Shown in pieces: positions 56,412 to 64,000 of a stretch of 64,000 nucleotides of DNA. Both the position numbers and the translations under genes were made by a program. This DNA is from Bordetella genomosp. 5 (GTDB taxonomy: Bacteria > Pseudomonadota > Gammaproteobacteria > Burkholderiales > Burkholderiaceae_B), in assembly GCF_002261475.1 (NCBI RefSeq), contig NZ_NEVN01000013.1, forward strand, positions 62,001 to 126,000, read 5' to 3'. The notes below the pieces were generated by a model. That model was not told the origin of the DNA, did not search any database, and worked only from the letters and a program-made list of their open reading frames with translations. The first letter of the stretch is position 1. Each line of letters starts with the position of its first letter.

Positions 56412-56936
56412 ATGGCTGATCAGGACCAAACCAACCAGCAAGCGGGCTCGGACGCGCCCTCGTTCAATCTGCAGCGCGTCTACCTCAAGGACCTGTCGCT
56501 GGAAATGCCCAACGCGCCTCACGTGTTCCTCGAGCAGGAAGCACCTCAGGTCGAGGTCTCGATCAACGTCGGCGGCCAGCGCCTGGCCGAAACCGTGTTC
56601 GAATCCACCGTGACCGTCACCGTCACGACGCGCATCAACGACAAGACGCTGTACCTCGTCGAAGGCACGCAAGCCGGCATCTTCGAACTGGCCAACATCC
56701 CCGAAGAGCAGATGGATCCGCTGCTGGGCATCGTGTGCCCGACCATGCTGTATCCGTACCTGCGCGCCAACATCGCCGACGCGATCACCCGCACGTCGAT
56801 GCCCGCCCTGCACCTGGCCGAAGTCAACTTCCAGGCCCTGTACGAGCAGCGCATCGCCGAAATGACCCAGCAGCAGCAACAGCAGCAGGGCGGCGACTCG
56901 GGCATCATCCTGCCCGCCGGCGCCACGCGTCAGTAA
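56412..56936 (+). CDS. secB: Protein-export chaperone SecB
   Basis: A 174-residue tetrameric chaperone that keeps precursor proteins unfolded and hands them to Sec[21 protein letters not shown] is the family N-terminal strand, and [20 protein letters not shown] with [17 protein letters not shown] follow. The C-terminus has a run of eight Gln followed by GGDSGIILP, a variable tail. The start at 56412 (MADQDQTNQ) is family-typical. The gpsA start is 4 bp after the stop. Confidence 0.97.
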   Translation: MADQDQTNQQAGSDAPSFNLQRVYLKDLSLEMPNAPHVFLEQEAPQVEVSINVGGQRLAETVFESTVTVTVTTRINDKTLYLVEGTQAGIFELANIPEEQMDPLLGIVCPTMLYPYLRANIADAITRTSMPALHLAEVNFQALYEQRIAEMTQQQQQQQGGDSGIILPAGATRQ

Positions 56937-56940
56937 GACC

Positions 56941-57996
56941 GTGAGCTCGATCGCGGCACGGCGTTTACGCGTCGCCGTGCTGGGCGCGGGAAGCTGGGGC
57001 ACGGCCCTGGCTGCCGCGGCCAGCCGGCGTCACCCGACTCAGCTCTGGGCGCGTGATGCCGCGCAGGCGCAGGCCATGGCCCGCACCCGCGAAAACGAGC
57101 GCTACCTGCCTGGCGTGGCCCTGCCCGCCGGGCTCGAGATCGGTGCCGACCTGGAACGCACATTGGCGTTCCTCGCGGCCGGCACCGATCCCGCACTGAT
57201 CATTCTCGGAGCGCCCGTCGCCGGGCTCGCTCCGATCTGCACCGAACTGGCCCACCGCCTGCCGGCGCTGGGCCTGCACGACACGCCCATCGTCTGGACC
57301 TGCAAGGGCTTCGAGGCCGACACCGCGCGCCTGCCGCACGAGATCGTCGCCGAAGCCATGGCGGGCCTGCCGTCGTTCGCGGGCGGCGTGCTGTCCGGCC
57401 CGTCGTTCGCGCGCGAAGTGGCGCGCGGCTTGCCCGTGGCCCTCACGATCGCGAGCGACCGCCCCGGCGTGCGCCAGGCCACCACCGATGCCCTGCACGG
57501 CGGCGCGGTGCGCGTCTACGCCAGCGCCGACGTCGTCGGCGTGGAGGTGGGCGGCGCCCTGAAAAACGTGATCGCGGTGGCCTGCGGCATTGCCGATGGC
57601 CTCGCGCTGGGCACCAACGCCCGCGCCGCGCTGATCACGCGCGGCCTGGCCGAAATGAGCCGCTTCGGCGTCGCGCTGGGCGCCCAGGCCGCCACGTTCT
57701 CGGGCCTCACCGGCCTGGGCGACCTCGTCCTCACGGCCACCGGCGAGCTCTCGCGCAACCGCCGCGTGGGCCTCGAGATCGGCGCGGGCCGCAAGCTCGA
57801 CGACATTCTCGCCAGCGGCATCACCGCCGAGGGCGTGCGCTGCGCGCGGGCCGCGCTGGCGCGCGGACAACGACTGGGCGTCGAGCTTCCCATCACCGAG
57901 GCCGTCTGCGCCGTGCTGTTCGACGGTGTCGCGCCCATGACCGCGGTGTCGGCCCTGCTGGCCCGGGATGCACGCGCCGAGGCCGCGGAAGACTAA
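56941..57996 (+). CDS. gpsA: Glycerol-3-phosphate dehydrogenase [NAD(P)+]
   Basis: A 351-residue enzyme making sn-glycerol-3-phosphate for phospholipids. The NAD(P)-binding motif is [17 protein letters not shown]. The substrate loop [13 protein letters not shown] and [21 protein letters not shown] contain the catalytic Lys region. The start is GTG at 56941. Its place after secB is conserved across the family. Confidence 0.96.
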   Translation: MSSIAARRLRVAVLGAGSWGTALAAAASRRHPTQLWARDAAQAQAMARTRENERYLPGVALPAGLEIGADLERTLAFLAAGTDPALIILGAPVAGLAPICTELAHRLPALGLHDTPIVWTCKGFEADTARLPHEIVAEAMAGLPSFAGGVLSGPSFAREVARGLPVALTIASDRPGVRQATTDALHGGAVRVYASADVVGVEVGGALKNVIAVACGIADGLALGTNARAALITRGLAEMSRFGVALGAQAATFSGLTGLGDLVLTATGELSRNRRVGLEIGAGRKLDDILASGITAEGVRCARAALARGQRLGVELPITEAVCAVLFDGVAPMTAVSALLARDARAEAAED

Positions 57997-58076
57997 AATC
58001 GCGCCGGCCGCGCCGTTTGCGCGCGGCAACGTCTACCCATAAAACAACATACCCCGCACGCCCGAGGAGACCCTCC

Positions 58077-59054
58077 ATGTTCCGCAACCGTCTGCGCCAT
58101 CTGGGCGCCGTCGTGCTGACCGCGCTGATGCCCATGGCCGCCGCCCACGCCGACTGGCCCGACCGTCCGATCCATCTCGTGGTGCCGTTTCCGCCGGGCT
58201 CGTCGCCCGACATTCTGGCGCGCACCATCGCCGAGCCGCTGTCGCAGGCGTTGAAGCAGCCCATCGTGGTCGACAACAAGCCCGGCGCGGGCGGCAACAT
58301 CGGCACGCGCGTGGTGGCCCAGGCCAAGCCCGACGGCTACACCCTGCTCTACACGATCAACGGCCCGCTGGTCACCGCCCCCACGCTCTACAAGCGCACG
58401 CTCGGCTACGACCCCCTCAAGGATCTCGCGCCGATCACGCTGGTGGCCACCAGCCCCAACGTGCTGACGGTGCCGGGCAATCTGGCGGTCGATGATGTGC
58501 AGGGTCTGGTCAAGCTGGCGCGCGAACGCGCCGGCGCACTGAACTACGGCTCGGTCGGCCCGGGCAGCTCGGCCCACCTCGCCATGGAAATGTTCAAGGG
58601 CGAGGCCAAGGTCGATCTGGCCCACATCCCGTACCAGGGCTTTCCGCAAGTGATCTCGGCCATCATCGGCGGCGACGTGCAGGCCGGCTTCATGGTGCCC
58701 GCCATCGCCCTGCCGCAGGCGCGCGACGGCAAGGTCAAGACGCTGGCCGTGACCAGTCTCGAGCCCAGCCCGCTGCTGCCCGGCATCCCCACGATGGCCT
58801 CCCAGGGCTACCCGGGATTCGAGGCGATTTCTTGGAACGCGGTGCTCGCGCCCGCGGGCACGCCCGCGCCGATCGTCGAGCGCCTGAACAGCGAGCTTGC
58901 GCGCATCATCAACAGCGACGCCGTGAAAAAGCAGCTCGCGCTGCAGTACTTCACCCCCGCCCCCTCGACGCCGGCGGCGCTCACCCAGCGCATCGTGGCC
59001 GAGAAGGCGCGCTGGGACGCCGTGATCGAACGCCTGAATCTCACGCTCGACTGA
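58077..59054 (+). CDS. Bug-family tripartite tricarboxylate receptor (periplasmic)
   Basis: A 325-residue solute receptor. The signal peptide (GAVVLTALMPMAAAHA) ends near residue 26; the mature part has RPIHLVVPFPPGSSPDILAR, IVVDNKPGAGGNIGTRVVA and KPDGYTLLYTI. GAGGAGA lies about 8 bp upstream of the ATG. It stands alone between gpsA and trmL, about 80 bp after gpsA, without any transporter genes. The ligand cannot be predicted. Confidence 0.93.
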   Translation: MFRNRLRHLGAVVLTALMPMAAAHADWPDRPIHLVVPFPPGSSPDILARTIAEPLSQALKQPIVVDNKPGAGGNIGTRVVAQAKPDGYTLLYTINGPLVTAPTLYKRTLGYDPLKDLAPITLVATSPNVLTVPGNLAVDDVQGLVKLARERAGALNYGSVGPGSSAHLAMEMFKGEAKVDLAHIPYQGFPQVISAIIGGDVQAGFMVPAIALPQARDGKVKTLAVTSLEPSPLLPGIPTMASQGYPGFEAISWNAVLAPAGTPAPIVERLNSELARIINSDAVKKQLALQYFTPAPSTPAALTQRIVAEKARWDAVIERLNLTLD

Positions 59055-59077
59055 TTCCGTCGCTGCGTGAAAACGAC

Positions 59078-59104
59078 ACGGCCGCCCCTCGGGCGGCCGT
59101 TTTG
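59078..59104. terminator. Terminator between convergent Bug and trmL genes
   Basis: ACGGCCGCCC (59078-59087) pairs perfectly with GGGCGGCCGT (59091-59100) around CTC, ending in TTTT on the plus strand. On the minus strand the following T-run is broken, so it may terminate mainly the Bug transcript. Confidence 0.75.
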
Positions 59105-59126
59105 CATGGCGCGTGCGGATCGCCGT

Positions 59127-59597
59127 TCAGACGCTACCTGCGTAACCCTGCTGGCGCCAGGCCTCGAACACGGTCACGGCCACCGCATTGGACAGGTTGA
59201 GGCTGCGCTGCCCGGGCAACATGGGCAAACGCAGGCGTTGCCCGGGCCCGAAGAGCGCCAGATGCTCGTCGGACAGCCCCGCGGTCTCGCGGCCGAACAC
59301 GAAGACATCGCCCGGCTGGAACGCCAGGCCCTGGATGCCGCGCGCGCCTTGCGTGGTGAGCGCATAGGTCCGGTCGGGCGCCGCGCCCGTGGCCGCCAAC
59401 GCCTGCGGCAGGCTGTCGTGCACCTGCATGGGCTGCCACTCGTGGTAATCGAGGCCCGCGCGCTTCAGACGGGTGTCGTCTAGCTCGAAGCCCAGGGGCC
59501 GCACGAGATGCAGCTGGGCACCGGTATTGGCGCACAGCCGGATCGCATTGCCGGTGTTGGGCGGGATTTCGGGGCAGACGAGAACGACGTGAAACAT
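59127..59597 (-). CDS. trmL: tRNA (cytidine(34)-2'-O)-methyltransferase
   Basis: A 156-residue SPOUT enzyme that methylates the wobble base of some leucine tRNAs. The knot signatures are [22 protein letters not shown] at the N-terminus, [13 protein letters not shown] in the middle and [22 protein letters not shown] at the C-terminus. Length is that of TrmL. It is divergent from comF by about 160 bp on the same strand, and converges on the Bug gene. Confidence 0.95.
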   Translation of the reverse strand: MFHVVLVCPEIPPNTGNAIRLCANTGAQLHLVRPLGFELDDTRLKRAGLDYHEWQPMQVHDSLPQALAATGAAPDRTYALTTQGARGIQGLAFQPGDVFVFGRETAGLSDEHLALFGPGQRLRLPMLPGQRSLNLSNAVAVTVFEAWRQQGYAGSV

Positions 59598-59755
59598 GGG
59601 AACGGAGGCTCAGCGGGACAGCCGCTATTGTGCCAGCGACGCGGCAGGACGCAGCGCGCCGCCCGTCGTCGAAGCCTTGCCCGCCGTCGCCATCCCGGCG
59701 GTCCGGTCGGCCGCCCCGCGACCGGCCACAGCGGCGGCCTGCCCAGCTGTTCTCG

Positions 59756-60682
59756 TCAGGGAGGGGGCTGGCATGCGGGCGTCCGCGCGGCCACGAGCAC
59801 CGTGACGCCCACCGCCCCGGCACGGCGCAGCGCGAGGGCGCAGGCATGGGCCGTGGCGCCGGTGGTGAGCACATCGTCGATCAGCACGACGTGCCGTCCC
59901 GCCACGGCACGCGGATCGGCGCCGAACACGCCCGCGAGCGCGCGCCGCCGGCCCCGTGCGCCGCGCCCGCGCTGCCGCGGCACTTCGCGCAGACGGCGCA
60001 GCGCCCAGGGCGCGCGCGCCATGTGGCAGCGCGGCGCCAACAGACGCGCGAGCTCCGCGGGCGGACAGAAGCCGCGCTCTCGCACGCCCTGCCGCGAGGC
60101 CGGCACCGACACCATCACGCAGGCGGCGGCGTCGCGCCAGAACCCCGCGTCGGCCCTCCAGCGGCGCGCCATCAGATCGGCCAGCGCCCTGCCATCGGCC
60201 AGCCGCCCATCCTTGAAGCGCCGTATCAGGAAGTCGGCGGGCGGCGCGTAATCGAAAGCCGCAAGCACGCGTTCGAATGCGGGCAAGCGCCTGACGCAGC
60301 CGCCACAGAGCCCGGGCGCTGCCGGGCCGGGGCCCGCCGTGCCGACCGCAGCCAGGCGTGGCGCCGGAAGAGGCAGTGCGCAACGGGGACAGCGGGCGGC
60401 ATCGGCGCCCTGGCACAGCAGCTCTTCCGCGCAGCCGGGGCACAGCCGACCGGCGTGCGCGGGCATGTCGCACAAGGGGCAGCCTGTGGATAAGTTTTTG
60501 GATAAGCGCTTGGAAAACCCGGTGAACAACCCGGTGGAGAACCGGGTGGAAAAGTGCCCGACAGCGGCGCGGGCCCTGGCTGTCAGCCCTGCCGCGCCTC
60601 GTGAGACACGCCCGAAAGCCCCTGCGCCCCGCCGGGCCACGGCGGTCGCCCGGCGCAGATGCGCCATAATGTCCGGTCTCAT
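59756..60682 (-). CDS. ComF-family phosphoribosyltransferase-like protein
   Basis: A 308-residue protein with an N-terminal Cys-rich zinc ribbon (GCPLCDMPAHAGRLCPGC) and a C-terminal PRTase domain with HVVLIDDVLTTGATAHACA, the PRPP-binding loop. ComF homologues take part in DNA uptake and recombination; their molecular activity is not settled. The first 65 residues contain a Phe/Ser/Thr-rich repeated stretch (GHFSTRFSTGLFTGFSKRLS), which is not usual for the family. The start could be 60682 or 60667. It is divergent from the BioC-like gene. Confidence 0.85.
   Translation of the reverse strand: MRPDIMAHLRRATAVARRGAGAFGRVSRGAAGLTARARAAVGHFSTRFSTGLFTGFSKRLSKNLSTGCPLCDMPAHAGRLCPGCAEELLCQGADAARCPRCALPLPAPRLAAVGTAGPGPAAPGLCGGCVRRLPAFERVLAAFDYAPPADFLIRRFKDGRLADGRALADLMARRWRADAGFWRDAAACVMVSVPASRQGVRERGFCPPAELARLLAPRCHMARAPWALRRLREVPRQRGRGARGRRRALAGVFGADPRAVAGRHVVLIDDVLTTGATAHACALALRRAGAVGVTVLVAARTPACQPPP
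60485..60555. repeat. Direct-repeat tract with a DnaA-box-like 9-mer inside comF
   Basis: This stretch holds TGTGGATAA (60485-60493, the complement of the DnaA-box TTATCCACA), a second GGATAAG copy at about 60500, and three AACCCGGTG-like units near 60517-60552. It lies in the 5' part of the comF frame and may be responsible for its repetitive N-terminus. Confidence 0.6.
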
Positions 60683-60781
60683 CGATCCTCCGTGCCCATG
60701 CGCCGGCGGCCGCTACGGAGGCCACCGTTCGCACCGATTGCACCATGCCGCCCTGCCGTGCGCAGCCGGCCCGCCGCCGAT

Positions 60782-61726
60782 ATGTCCCAGCCGCAATCCA
60801 CCCTTCCCACCCTGCCGCTCGTTCCGGCCGACGTCGTGCGGCAGTTCGCCCGCCGCGGCGATCTCGCCGATGCCCAGTTCCTGTATGGCGAGGTGGCGCG
60901 CCGCATGATGGACCGGCTGCGCTACATCCGGCTGGCGCCCACCGCGCTGCTCGATGCCGGCTGTGGCGCCGGCGCGAATCTGCCGCTGCTGCGCGAGCGC
61001 TATCCCGAGGTGGGTTACACCGGGCTGGACGCCTGTGCGCCCTTGCTCGCGATCGCCCGTGAACGCCATGTGCCCGCGGGCCTGGGCAACCTGCTGGGAC
61101 GCCTCACGGGGCGCGGCAAGCCCGCGACGCGCTTTGTGCAGGCCGACCTTGCCCAGACCGGCCTGGACCCCGAATCGCTCGATCTGGTGTGGTCCAACCT
61201 CGCCCTGCACTGGCACCCCGAGCCCCACGCGGTGCTGGCCGAGTGGCGCCGCATCCTCAAGGTTGGCGCGCCGGCGATGTTTTCCTGTCTGGGGCCGGGC
61301 ACGCTGCGCGAGCTGCGCGATGCGCTGGCCGACGCCGGGCTGCACACCGCCACCCCGGCCTTCGTCGACATGCACGACTTCGGCGATCTGCTGGTCGAAA
61401 ACGGATTTTCGGATCCGGTGATGGACCAGGAGACGCTCACGCTCACCTACGCCACCCCCGAACGGCTGCTCGAAGACGTGCGCGCGCTCGGCGGCAACCC
61501 GGCGCGCGGGCGCCGCGCCGGCCTGGTGGGCCGCGAATGGCGCGACCGCCTGTGCGCCGCGCTCGAGGCGCGGCGCGGTCCGGAAGGCCGCATCTCGCTC
61601 ACCATCGAAGTCGCCTATGGCCACGCCTGGCGCGCGGCCACCCGCCGCGCGGCCTCCAACGAGACCCTGCTGTCGGTGAGCGCCATCGGCGGGCGTCGCG
61701 GCGACGGCGGCGGCCGCACGCCCTAA
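60782..61726 (+). CDS. SAM-dependent methyltransferase, BioC-like
   Basis: A 314-residue class I methyltransferase. Motif I is ALLDAGCGAGANLPLLRERY; LDLVWSNLALHWHPEPHAVL and AEWRRILKVGAPAMFSCLGP are the BioC-like later motifs. BioC methylates malonyl-ACP or -CoA to enter biotin synthesis. The start at 60782 (MSQPQSTLPT) is preferred; a longer reading overlaps the comF promoter. No other bio genes are nearby, so a biotin role is only suggested. Confidence 0.83.
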   Translation: MSQPQSTLPTLPLVPADVVRQFARRGDLADAQFLYGEVARRMMDRLRYIRLAPTALLDAGCGAGANLPLLRERYPEVGYTGLDACAPLLAIARERHVPAGLGNLLGRLTGRGKPATRFVQADLAQTGLDPESLDLVWSNLALHWHPEPHAVLAEWRRILKVGAPAMFSCLGPGTLRELRDALADAGLHTATPAFVDMHDFGDLLVENGFSDPVMDQETLTLTYATPERLLEDVRALGGNPARGRRAGLVGREWRDRLCAALEARRGPEGRISLTIEVAYGHAWRAATRRAASNETLLSVSAIGGRRGDGGGRTP

Positions 61727-61747
61727 CCGCCCCGCTCGCTCCACAAA

Positions 61748-61778
61748 CAACAAGCCCGGCACGAAGCCGGGCTTGTTG
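61748..61778. terminator. Hairpin between convergent methyltransferase and ybdK genes
   Basis: CAACAAGCCCGGC (61748-61760) pairs perfectly with GCCGGGCTTGTTG (61766-61778) around ACGAA, a 13-bp stem. It has little T-tract but is well placed to terminate both convergent genes. Confidence 0.7.
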
Positions 61779-61813
61779 CGAGACGCACCCGGAACGGGCG
61801 CGCCCTCGGGCAC

Positions 61814-63067
61814 TCAGTGCAGACGCGGCGGCCAGGGCGAGGTGGCCTCCGCCTGGGCCGGCGTCATGGGCGACGCCAGGGCGGCCTGCAGCGGTTCGGA
61901 CGTGGCGCGGATACGGCGGCGCACGGCGCCCTGCTCCGCGCCCTGCACGCCGGCACGCTCGCCGCGCCAGGCGCGCGTCATCGACTCGACCATCAACGGC
62001 AGCTCCCGCACACGATGGAACTGGTTGCGCAGCCAGCGCGCGTCGTTGCCGGTGCGCAGGATCTCGTCGCGCAGGCCCGTCAGCATGTCGGTCGTGCCCA
62101 TTTCTTCGGCAATCGGCATCAGGCGGGTGAACAGCGCCCGCAGGTGGTCGGCCAGGCGCACCCGCTCGCCATCCGGCGTGACGTAGTTGCCGTGCAGGCC
62201 GAAACGGCAGGCCTGGAAGTGATTGCTGCGGTAGGCCAGCCAGGCCTTGGGATCCGGCTGCGGATCACGGGCGACGAGCACGGCCAGCGCCTGGGCGAAG
62301 GCCGCCATCTGGCAGGCGCGCTCGACGGTCAGCGGGGTGTCGCACACCCGGATCTCGACGGTGCCGAACTCGGGCTTGGGCCGGATATCCCAGTACAAAT
62401 CCTTGATGCTGTCGGCCAGACCGCTGTCGCGCAGCTGGGCCAGATGGGCTTCGAAGCGGTACCAGTCGGTCACCTCGGCCGGCATGTGGCCCGCCAGCGG
62501 GAAGCTGTTGACCGCATTCAGGCGGCAGCACGAGAACAGCGTGTCCACGCCCTCGCAGTAGGGCGAGGACGCCGACATGGCGATGAAGTGCGGCACGTAG
62601 GGCGAGATGCCCTGCACCAGGCGGATCGCATCGTCGCCGGACTTCACGCCCAGGTGGATGTGTTGACCGAACACGGTGAACTGGCGCGCCAGGTAGCCGT
62701 ACATCTCGGCCAGATACTGGAAGCGCGGCGTGTCGGAGATCGAACGCTCCTGCCAGCGCATGAACGGGTGGGCGCCGCCGCCCGCCACGCCCACACCGAC
62801 CGCGTCGGCGGCTTCGCAGAGGGCGTCGCGCATTTCACGCATCTCGGCCAGCAGGCCGACGGGGTGCTCGTGCACCGAGGAATTCAGCTCGATCATGGAC
62901 CGGGTGATCTCGGGTTTGACCCGGTCGGCAATGGGATGGTTGGCCAGTTGGGCGAGCAGTTCGTCCGACGCGGCGGTCAGGTCGAAGCTCCGCGGATCGA
63001 TCAATTGCAATTCGAGTTCAATGCCCAGGGTATTGGGGGCCGACGAAACGAACGGGATCTGGTCCAT
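61814..63067 (-). CDS. YbdK-type carboxylate-amine ligase (glutamate-cysteine ligase 2 family)
   Basis: A 417-residue GCS2-family ATP-grasp-like ligase. The N-terminus [19 protein letters not shown] has the Glu motif; [21 protein letters not shown] and [20 protein letters not shown] also fit. YbdK has weak glutamate-cysteine ligase activity; its true substrate is unclear. AAGGAG lies 6 bp before the ATG. The last about 60 residues are Ala/Arg-rich and less conserved. Expression is from the gap beyond 63068. Confidence 0.9.
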   Translation of the reverse strand: MDQIPFVSSAPNTLGIELELQLIDPRSFDLTAASDELLAQLANHPIADRVKPEITRSMIELNSSVHEHPVGLLAEMREMRDALCEAADAVGVGVAGGGAHPFMRWQERSISDTPRFQYLAEMYGYLARQFTVFGQHIHLGVKSGDDAIRLVQGISPYVPHFIAMSASSPYCEGVDTLFSCCRLNAVNSFPLAGHMPAEVTDWYRFEAHLAQLRDSGLADSIKDLYWDIRPKPEFGTVEIRVCDTPLTVERACQMAAFAQALAVLVARDPQPDPKAWLAYRSNHFQACRFGLHGNYVTPDGERVRLADHLRALFTRLMPIAEEMGTTDMLTGLRDEILRTGNDARWLRNQFHRVRELPLMVESMTRAWRGERAGVQGAEQGAVRRRIRATSEPLQAALASPMTPAQAEATSPWPPRLH

Positions 63068-63518
63068 GTCCGACTCCTTGCATCTTTCATGTTGTGTGGG
63101 GTGCGCCGTTGAGCCTTGAAGCCCGGAAACCTCCCGGGGTGCATGAACGGGCGACTGTTGAATGCATGATAGCCGCTACTTTGTGGCAAAAAGCCGTGAA
63201 ATCGTGACATTTATGCGCAACGGCCTTACACGCGAGTTTCTCTTAGAGCGCAAAAAGTAAGTAAGCACTCACAATCAAGCAATGGCGCGGGTCGTGGCGG
63301 GGCCAGAGCCGCAGAGCCTTGATTGGCGCGGGTTTCGAAACCGACTGAAATGGAATGCGGCGCCGCATTCGACACGGCCCCATTTGCACTGCAACCCGTC
63401 CCCCAGGCGATTGATAGCCTGAGGTGCTGTAACAGGACGCCGTGCGGGTAACGAATGCTTAGCAGTCACATCCGACGAGGAGCGGGACGGCGAGTGCGTC
63501 CCCGAAGGGCCCCGGGGC
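63068..63518. other. 451-bp gene-free region with palindromes
   Basis: This gap between the ybdK start and the trkH end has no credible ORF and no tRNA. Two perfect palindromes stand close together: GGTTTCGAAACC (63331-63342) and GAATGCGGCGCCGCATTC (63353-63370). No T-tract follows, so they are not clear terminators. The A+T-rich stretch 63150-63280 probably holds the ybdK promoter. I see nothing else. Confidence 0.55.
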
Positions 63519-64000
63519 TTACTTGCGCCAGAACCAGGGAGTGAACAGCACCAGCACGGTCAACAGCTCGAGCCGCCCGATCAGCATGCCGAACGTGCAG
63601 ACCCAGGTCTGGAAATCGGTGAGGCCGCCGAAGTTGCCGACCGGCCCGAACGCGCCGAGCGCGGGCCCCGTGTTGTTGATCATGGCCATGACCACGGAGA
63701 AGGCCAGGGTGAGATCCATGCCGGACAGCAGCAGCAGGCTGCACATCACCGCGACCGAGAGCCCGTACACCAGCATGAACGCCAGGACGGAGAACATCAC
63801 CCGCGAGTCGACGATGCGCTGTCCGATGCGCACCGGGCTGACGGCATGGGGGTGCAGCATCGTCACGAGCTCGTTGCGCGCCTGTTTGACCAGCAGAATG
63901 ACCCGGATCATCTTGATGCCGCCGCCGGTGGAGCCCGCCGACGTCGCGAAGGCGGCGAGCAGCAGCATCGTCAGGGGGGCGAAAAGGGGCCAGGCGGTGT
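63519..64000 (-). CDS. TrkH/KtrB-family potassium-uptake protein, C-terminal part (partial)
   Basis: The frame enters from the right edge of the window, so the N-terminus is missing; about 160 residues are visible. SAGSTGGGIKMIRVILLVKQ is a selectivity-filter/pore segment typical of Trk/Ktr/HKT transporters. Later NNTGPALGAFGPVGNFGGL is the last filter-like loop, and the chain ends with TPWFWRK. The protein takes up K+ with a TrkA-type partner. The reading continues at the window edge without a stop. Confidence 0.9.
   Translation of the reverse strand, partial: TAWPLFAPLTMLLLAAFATSAGSTGGGIKMIRVILLVKQARNELVTMLHPHAVSPVRIGQRIVDSRVMFSVLAFMLVYGLSVAVMCSLLLLSGMDLTLAFSVVMAMINNTGPALGAFGPVGNFGGLTDFQTWVCTFGMLIGRLELLTVLVLFTPWFWRK

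Noticed and set aside
60482-60560. Chromosomal replication origin near the DnaA-like box
   Set aside because: Only one exact 9-mer, no AT-rich unwinding region and no dnaA/dnaN/gidA neighbours.
63466-63744. Separate small gene opposite the trkH end
   Set aside because: It is a shadow frame of the TrkH C-terminus, Arg/Ala-rich and without motifs or SD.

Overview
This GC-rich window (roughly two thirds G+C) looks like chromosome from a facultatively anaerobic, nitrate-respiring betaproteobacterium of the order Burkholderiales, most like Alcaligenaceae (Bordetella/Achromobacter relatives). The reasons are three Bug-type tricarboxylate receptors, the orders rplU-rpmA-obgE-proB and rhodanese-grxC-secB-gpsA, and many LysR/IclR/GntR-regulated catabolic operons. 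No species can be named from sequence alone. No prophage, IS element or CRISPR array is visible.

Layout. 1-1722: tail of an unknown gene, a RidA-like protein and a class I/II aminotransferase. 1867-12113: an AhpD-like protein and a LysR regulator (both -), then a divergent beta-oxidation-type operon of hydratase/hydroxyacyl-CoA dehydrogenase, thiolase, two acyl-CoA dehydrogenases, acyl-CoA ligase and a Bug receptor. 12176-29303: an anaerobic respiration block. It holds nnrS (-), then narK, narGHJI, mobB, narXL, nrdD, a separate 61-residue glycyl-radical protein, nrdG and a nitronate monooxygenase. 29346-33845: GAF protein, Bug receptor and gamma-glutamyltransferase with a divergent LysR gene. 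34002-35418: a TacAT-like toxin-antitoxin pair of lower GC next to tRNA-Pro(CGG). 35526-42445: ispB, an FAH-family hydrolase with divergent IclR, rplU, rpmA, obgE, proB. 42524-44732: a degenerate response-regulator-like gene, an XRE repressor and a SecD-head-like lipoprotein. 45060-46973: thiC behind a TPP riboswitch. 47054-50777: aldehyde dehydrogenase, D-2-hydroxyacid dehydrogenase and GntR regulator. 50852-55423: moeB-ctpA-envC-gpmA (-). 55630-64000: rhodanese-grxC-secB-gpsA, a Bug receptor, trmL, comF, a BioC-like methyltransferase, ybdK and the C-terminal end of a TrkH-like transporter.

How the genes fit together. The anaerobic block supplies nitrate import, a membrane nitrate reductase with its chaperone, a cofactor gene (mobB), nitrate sensing (NarX/NarL) and oxygen-independent deoxyribonucleotide synthesis. 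An exact Anr/FNR-type box and two NrdR-type boxes 31 bp apart precede nrdD.

The most unusual observation is that the NrdD chain ends just after its zinc-binding motif and lacks the glycyl-radical segment. That segment is encoded by the next, separate 61-codon gene with its own ribosome-binding site, followed by the overlapping activase gene. The window therefore appears to encode a class III ribonucleotide reductase with a detached glycyl-radical subunit. Second-tier items are the antitoxin with a long N-terminal extension beside a tRNA gene, a probable heteromeric acyl-CoA dehydrogenase pair, and several paired operator palindromes in divergent promoters.
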